From: Actinomycetota bacterium
GTDB taxonomy: Bacteria > Actinomycetota > Thermoleophilia > Solirubrobacterales > Solirubrobacteraceae
Direction: 5' to 3'
Assembly: GCA_005888335.1 (NCBI GenBank)
Contig: VAWY01000027.1
Coordinates: 1-42,741, forward strand
DNA length: 42,741 nt
Below are positions 39,514 to 42,741 of this stretch, piece by piece. The position numbers were made by a program, and so were the translations under genes. Numbering within the stretch: position 1 is the first letter of the stretch; each line of letters starts with the position of its first letter. Under the pieces are notes generated by a model that saw only the letters and a program-made list of their open reading frames with translations, did not search any database and was not told the origin of the DNA.

Positions 39514-39584
39514 GGCGCCGTGGCGGAGTGGCTACGCAGCGGCCTGCAAAGCCGTTTACACCGGTTCGATTCCGGTCGGCGCCT
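39514..39584 (+). tRNA. tRNA-Cys(GCA)
   Basis: 71 nt, CCA not encoded. Acceptor GGCGCCG/CGGCGCC is perfect, the D arm is short (GCG/CGC), anticodon stem GCGGC/GCCGT with loop CTGCAAA (anticodon GCA, U33 present), a 4-nt variable region, T stem ACCGG/CCGGT with loop TTCGATT, discriminator T (U73), the Cys identity base. Confidence 0.96.
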
Positions 39585-39608
39585 CTGACGGAACCTCCGC
39601 GACGAGGG

Positions 39609-39949
39609 TCACGCGGTCACGGTGATCCGGCCGCGCATGGTCGGGTGCACGTCGCACTGGTAGGCGTAGACGCCGGGAACGGTCAGCGCGCGCGTGAACC
39701 GTGACCGACTGGCCCGCGCGAGATCGTCACATCGGCGGCAGCAAAGGCCAGGTTGCGGATGGTCACGTCGGCGCCGCGCGCCGGGGCGGGCATCGGCGCG
39801 CGGGGCATGCGGTACAGGTCGCCGTAGACGCCCGGGTCAGCGTTCACGCCGGCAAGCGCGCCCGCCGGAACGGCGAGGACGCCGACGGCGAGCAGCGCGC
39901 CGGTCGCCACGCCGAGACGGCGGCGAGCCGCAGCAAGCGAGCAGAACAT
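39609..39949 (-). pseudogene. Broken plastocyanin-like cupredoxin
   Basis: From ATG 39949 a signal sequence (LGVATGALLAVGVLAVPAGA) leads into NLAFAAADVTISRGPVG, the first strands of a cupredoxin, then the frame ends at a stop near 39683. A second frame supplies FTRALTVPGVYAYQCDVHPTMRGRITVTA, the C-terminal strand with Cys, His and Met copper ligands, and stops at 39609. Between the pieces about 25-30 residues of the normal fold (the WxN/first His-ligand loop) are missing. Deletion plus frameshift means no copper site can form, hence the pseudogene call. Confidence 0.78.
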
Positions 39950-40016
39950 GATCGTGGGGCTCCTGGTGGGCGTGGTGGGGAGGTCCGCGGCCGCGCAAAC
40001 TTGTGCAGTTCGGCGA

Positions 40017-40226
40017 ATGGACTTGAAGTTCTCCGGACGAACCGGCAACCTACGCCGCCTCGTGTTGGGGTTCGGAGGGGTGCTGCGGCTCGCCACGCGC
40101 GTGCTCGAGCCAAGGAAAAGCGAACGACGTCAGGTCGACCGGCGCCGCAACCCCGGCGGCGTCGTCGAGCGCGAGCGCCGCACCGGCGGCGACCGGCGCG
40201 TGCGCGACCGCCGGGTCACGGGTTAA
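40017..40226 (+). CDS. Small Arg-rich protein
   Basis: 69 codons from ATG 40017. The N-terminal half is mixed hydrophobic (LRRLVLGFGGVLRLATRVL); the C-terminal half has repeating ERRQVDRRRN / ERERRTGGDRRVRDRR units, a pattern seen in many small bacterial proteins of unknown function. No Shine-Dalgarno. It converges on the M23 gene with a 4-nt overlap. Could be a chance frame in GC-rich DNA, but the repeat pattern favours a real gene. Confidence 0.4.
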   Translation: MDLKFSGRTGNLRRLVLGFGGVLRLATRVLEPRKSERRQVDRRRNPGGVVERERRTGGDRRVRDRRVTG

Positions 40227-41077
40227 CCGGTCAGCGCGGGCAGCGGGTCGGCGTTCGCGCCGCGGACGAGGACCTCGAAGTGCAGGTGCGGCCCGGTCGC
40301 GCGCCCGGTCGCGCCGACGAGGCCGAGCGGCGCACCCGCGCCCACCGCCTCGCCGCGCCGGACGGCGAAGCGCGACAGGTGCGCGTAGCGGGTGAGCACG
40401 CCGCCGCCGTGGTCGACGACGACGAGCTTCCCGAAGCCCGACGCGTCGTAGCCCGCGAAGACCACGCGGCCGCCCGCCGCCGCGCGGATGGGCGCGCCGT
40501 AGTTCGCACGGAAATCGAGGCCGGCGTGGAAGCGGTGACCGCGCGGCCCGTACAGGTCGCCCAGCGGGGCCGCGACCGGTCGCAGCAGCGCGATCGGCGA
40601 GCGGGGCACGGGTGCCCCGGCGAGCGTGCGCAGCGTCGCCGGCCCGGCGACGCCGTCGGGCGCCAGGCCGGCCCACCGCTGGAAGCGCGCGACTGCGGCG
40701 GCCGTGTGCCACCCGTAGCCGCCGTCGAACGTCCCCGACGGGCAGCCGTGCAGCGCCAGGAGGAACTGCAACACGGCCACGTCCCAGCCGATCCGCCCAC
40801 GCCGCAGCGTCCGCGAGCCGTAGGGATGACGGCCGTGGCGGCCCATGGCCCGGCGCGTCCGCGGACCTGCGATCCCGTCGGGCGCCAGCCGCTCGCGGCG
40901 CTGGAACGCGCGCACCGCGCCGGCGGTCGCCGGGCCGGGAAGCCCGTCGACGTCGCCCGCGTAGAGCCCGCGCGCGTACAGCGCGACCTGCAGCGCCGCG
41001 ACATCGGCGCTGCGCGCCGACGCCGTGGCGGCTCCGGCGCCGAGCAGGACGAGCATCGCGAGGCCGAGCGCGCGCAT
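40223..41077 (-). CDS. Secreted M23 endopeptidase with two peptidoglycan-binding domains
   Basis: 284 residues. Signal peptide (LGLAMLVLLGAGAATASA) then two PG_binding_1 modules: VAALQVALYARGLYAGDVDG...AVRAFQRRERL (26-77) and VAVLQFLLALHGCPSGTFDG...AVARFQRWAGL (100-152). The C-terminal LytM/M23 zinc peptidase domain has HAGLDF (H184, D188) and PHLHFEV (H264, H266), with YGAPIRAAAGGRVVFAG and HLSRF between. All metal and catalytic residues are present, so it should cut peptide cross-bridges in peptidoglycan. Stands alone. Confidence 0.94.
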   Translation of the reverse strand: MRALGLAMLVLLGAGAATASARSADVAALQVALYARGLYAGDVDGLPGPATAGAVRAFQRRERLAPDGIAGPRTRRAMGRHGRHPYGSRTLRRGRIGWDVAVLQFLLALHGCPSGTFDGGYGWHTAAAVARFQRWAGLAPDGVAGPATLRTLAGAPVPRSPIALLRPVAAPLGDLYGPRGHRFHAGLDFRANYGAPIRAAAGGRVVFAGYDASGFGKLVVVDHGGGVLTRYAHLSRFAVRRGEAVGAGAPLGLVGATGRATGPHLHFEVLVRGANADPLPALTG

Positions 41078-41125
41078 GCCACAGCGGGCTTCGCGGCCGA
41101 CGCGCCGCGCTCCTGCCGAACGCGC

Positions 41126-41785
41126 TTACTCGCCGGCGACCCGCTCGACCAGCTCCGGCGTCACCTCGCCGACCGTGTCGACCACCGCGCCGGCCAGCTC
41201 GACCGCCGCCTGATCGGGCGCGAACGCGGCGTTGGGCACCGCGACGACCGCCATGCCCGCCGCGTGCGCCGACCGCAAGCCGTTGGTGGAGTCCTCGATC
41301 GCGACGCAGCGCCGCGGGTCGACCCCGAGCCGCCGCGCCGCCTCGACGTACACGTCGGGCGCGGGCTTGCCGTGCGCGACCTCCTCGGACGACACCGTCG
41401 CGCCGAAGCAGGCATCCAGGCCGGCCACCTCGAGGACCAGGCCGATGATCGGCCGGTTGGCCGACGAGGCGAGCCCGAGCGGCCAGCGCGCGGCCAGCGC
41501 CCGGACGGCCTCGACCGCGCCGGGCAGCAGCGGCAGGCCGTCGCGGTAGCCGGCCTCCATCCGCGCGACGACGGCGGCGTTGATGTCCTCGGCCGACATC
41601 GGCACGCCGAGCTCCTCGCGCAGGTAGCGCGACCACTCGGGCGCGCTCATCCCCATCATCGCCCGCGGCGCCTCGGCGGTCCACGTGCCGCCGGACTCGC
41701 GCGTCAGCGCCTCGCGGGCGGCGTTCCAGCGCTCCTCGGAGTCCACCAACACGCCGTCGAGGTCGAAGACGACCGCGTCCGGCAT
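41126..41785 (-). CDS. HAD-superfamily phosphatase (beta-phosphoglucomutase-like)
   Basis: 219 residues. Motif I FDLDGVLVDSE (D8, D10), motif II LASSANRP, motif III lysine in HGKPAPDVY, motif IV AIEDSTNGLRSAHAAGM. The helical cap between motifs I and II (ALTRESGGTW...GYRDGLPLLPG) is the small type-I cap of phosphoglucomutase or phosphoglycolate-phosphatase-like enzymes; the substrate is not predictable. Its ATG shares one base with the stop of the upstream HAD-IIA gene (TGATG), indicating one operon. Confidence 0.92.
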   Translation of the reverse strand: MPDAVVFDLDGVLVDSEERWNAAREALTRESGGTWTAEAPRAMMGMSAPEWSRYLREELGVPMSAEDINAAVVARMEAGYRDGLPLLPGAVEAVRALAARWPLGLASSANRPIIGLVLEVAGLDACFGATVSSEEVAHGKPAPDVYVEAARRLGVDPRRCVAIEDSTNGLRSAHAAGMAVVAVPNAAFAPDQAAVELAGAVVDTVGEVTPELVERVAGE

Positions 41786-42564
41786 CAGCCGAGCTCGGCG
41801 ACCAGGTCGGCGACCGAGTCCACGATCCGCGATGGCCGATAGGGATACCGCTCGGCCTCGTTGGGCCCGGTGACGCCGCTGAGCACGAGGATCGCCTCGA
41901 GGCCGGCCTCGAGACCGGAGACGACGTCGGTGTCCATCCGGTCGCCGATCATCGCGGTGTGCTCGGAGTGCGCCTCGATCGCGTTGAGCGCCGAGCGCAT
42001 CATCAGCGGGTTGGGCTTGCCGACGAAGTAGGGGTCCACGCCCGTCGCCCGGCTGATCAGCGCGGCGACCGACCCGGTCGCGGGCAGCGGGCCGTCGGGG
42101 CTGGGCCCGACGTTGTCCGGGTTGGTGGCGATGAACCGCGCCCCCTCCCCGATCAGGCGGATCGCGCGCGTGATCCGCTCGAAGCTGTAGGTCCGCGTCT
42201 CGCCGAGCACGACGTAGTCGGGGTCGCGGTCGCTGAGCGTGTAGCCGGCCTCGTGCAGCGCGGTGGTCAGCCCCGCCTCGCCGATCACGTACGCCGAGCC
42301 GCCCGGGCGCTGGTCCTCGAGGAACTTCGCGGTGGCCAACGCCGAGGTCCAGATCGACTCCTCGGAGACCTCCAGGCCGCTCGCGCGCAGGCGGGCGGCC
42401 AGGTCGCGGCGCGTGTAGATCGAGTTGTTGGTGAGCAGCAGATGCGGGACGCCTAGCTCGCGCAGCCGCCCGAGGAACTCGGGCGCGCCCGGGATCGCGT
42501 GCTCCTCGTGCACGAGCACGCCGTCCATGTCCATCAGCCAGGAGCGGATCTCGCGGCGGGGCAT
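41785..42564 (-). CDS. HAD-IIA family phosphatase (NagD-like)
   Basis: 259 residues. Motif I WLMDMDGVLV (D12, D14), motif II LLTNNSIYTRRDLAARL, a large C2-type cap (YVIGEAGLTTALHEAGY, YVVLGETRTYSFERI, ARFIATNPDNVGP), motif III GKPNPLMMRSAL, motif IV MIGDRMDTDVVSGLEAGL. This layout is typical of NagD/4-nitrophenylphosphatase-like enzymes acting on nucleotides or sugar phosphates. First of a two-phosphatase pair. Confidence 0.93.
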   Translation of the reverse strand: MPRREIRSWLMDMDGVLVHEEHAIPGAPEFLGRLRELGVPHLLLTNNSIYTRRDLAARLRASGLEVSEESIWTSALATAKFLEDQRPGGSAYVIGEAGLTTALHEAGYTLSDRDPDYVVLGETRTYSFERITRAIRLIGEGARFIATNPDNVGPSPDGPLPATGSVAALISRATGVDPYFVGKPNPLMMRSALNAIEAHSEHTAMIGDRMDTDVVSGLEAGLEAILVLSGVTGPNEAERYPYRPSRIVDSVADLVAELG

Positions 42565-42585
42565 GAGCCGCGAGACTAGGCGACC

Positions 42586-42741
42586 CTACTCGGCGCCCAC
42601 GGGCTCGCGGGCCGCGACCGTCTCGAGCAGGGCGCGCGTGGCCCCGGCCACCTCGACGACCGCGTCGCGCGAGACGCGGCTGACGCCGGTGGCGTTCAGG
42701 AAGCCGTGGATGAGTCCGGTGAAGCGGCGCAGCACGACGAC
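42586..42741 (-). CDS. Alpha/beta hydrolase, C-terminal fragment
   Basis: The last 51 codons of a gene that continues beyond the right edge. The sequence VVVLRRFTGLIHGFLNATGV carries the catalytic-histidine motif IHGF of acetyl-esterase/hormone-sensitive-lipase-type hydrolases, followed by a terminal amphipathic helix (AVVEVAGATRALLETVA). The stop is 21 nt before the HAD-IIA start, so it probably belongs to the same operon. Confidence 0.7.
   Translation of the reverse strand, partial: VVVLRRFTGLIHGFLNATGVSRVSRDAVVEVAGATRALLETVAAREPVGAE

Noticed and set aside
39223..39588. 121-codon + strand open frame between the tRNA genes
   Set aside because: It runs through the tRNA-Cys gene and the hairpins and has no protein-like features.
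1..42741. CRISPR arrays, insertion sequences, prophage genes or rRNA genes
   Set aside because: No regular repeat-spacer pattern, transposase, integrase, phage structural gene or rRNA sequence was recognised anywhere in the window; the intein is the only mobile element supported.

Overview
The window is very GC-rich with strong GC bias at third codon positions, so most long antisense reading frames are shadows. Gene content points to a high-GC actinobacterium. The gene order, the RTX-like and Rpf-like secreted proteins and the coding style suggest the Thermoleophilia/Solirubrobacterales, but that placement is inference; no 16S gene is present.

Region 1 (1-25.5 kb) is a housekeeping block read almost entirely on the minus strand. 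In transcription order: thrS, infC, a 2OG-Fe(II) oxygenase, a methyltransferase, rpmI, rplT, an rRNA methyltransferase, pheS, pheT, argC, argJ, rtcB, argB, argD, an NTF2/SnoaL-like gene, argG, a giant coiled-coil protein, dnaE, and the start of a secreted protein. It merges two known arrangements: thrS-infC-rpmI-rplT-pheST as in enterobacteria, and pheST-argCJBD-argG as in mycobacteria. Neighbours from the rRNA methyltransferase through the NTF2-like gene overlap by 1-26 nt, so translation is probably coupled. Departures from the usual order are an RNA ligase (rtcB) inside the arginine genes, a three-gene insertion between infC and rpmI, a 333-residue intein in dnaE with an atypical (non-LAGLIDADG) nuclease insert, and a large coiled-coil/SCP2-like gene that appears to carry one frameshift.

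Region 2 (21.4-33.5 kb) holds cell-envelope genes: an M15/ARB-07466-like secreted protein, an Rpf-like transglycosylase, a class V aminotransferase, a LamG protein, a lipoprotein, two small membrane proteins, a polysaccharide deacetylase and a PGRP-type amidase.

Region 3 (34-40 kb) is rearranged or decaying accessory DNA. It has a broken LuxR helix-turn-helix fused to a truncated ABC exporter carrying a perfect in-frame 135-bp tandem duplication, then an overlapping Ser/Thr kinase. A class II glutamine amidotransferase and a glutamate decarboxylase form a likely pair. tRNA-Val(GAC) and tRNA-Cys(GCA) flank a strongly structured spacer, followed by a broken cupredoxin.

Region 4 (40.2-42.7 kb) holds an M23 endopeptidase, two HAD phosphatases and the tail of an alpha/beta hydrolase.
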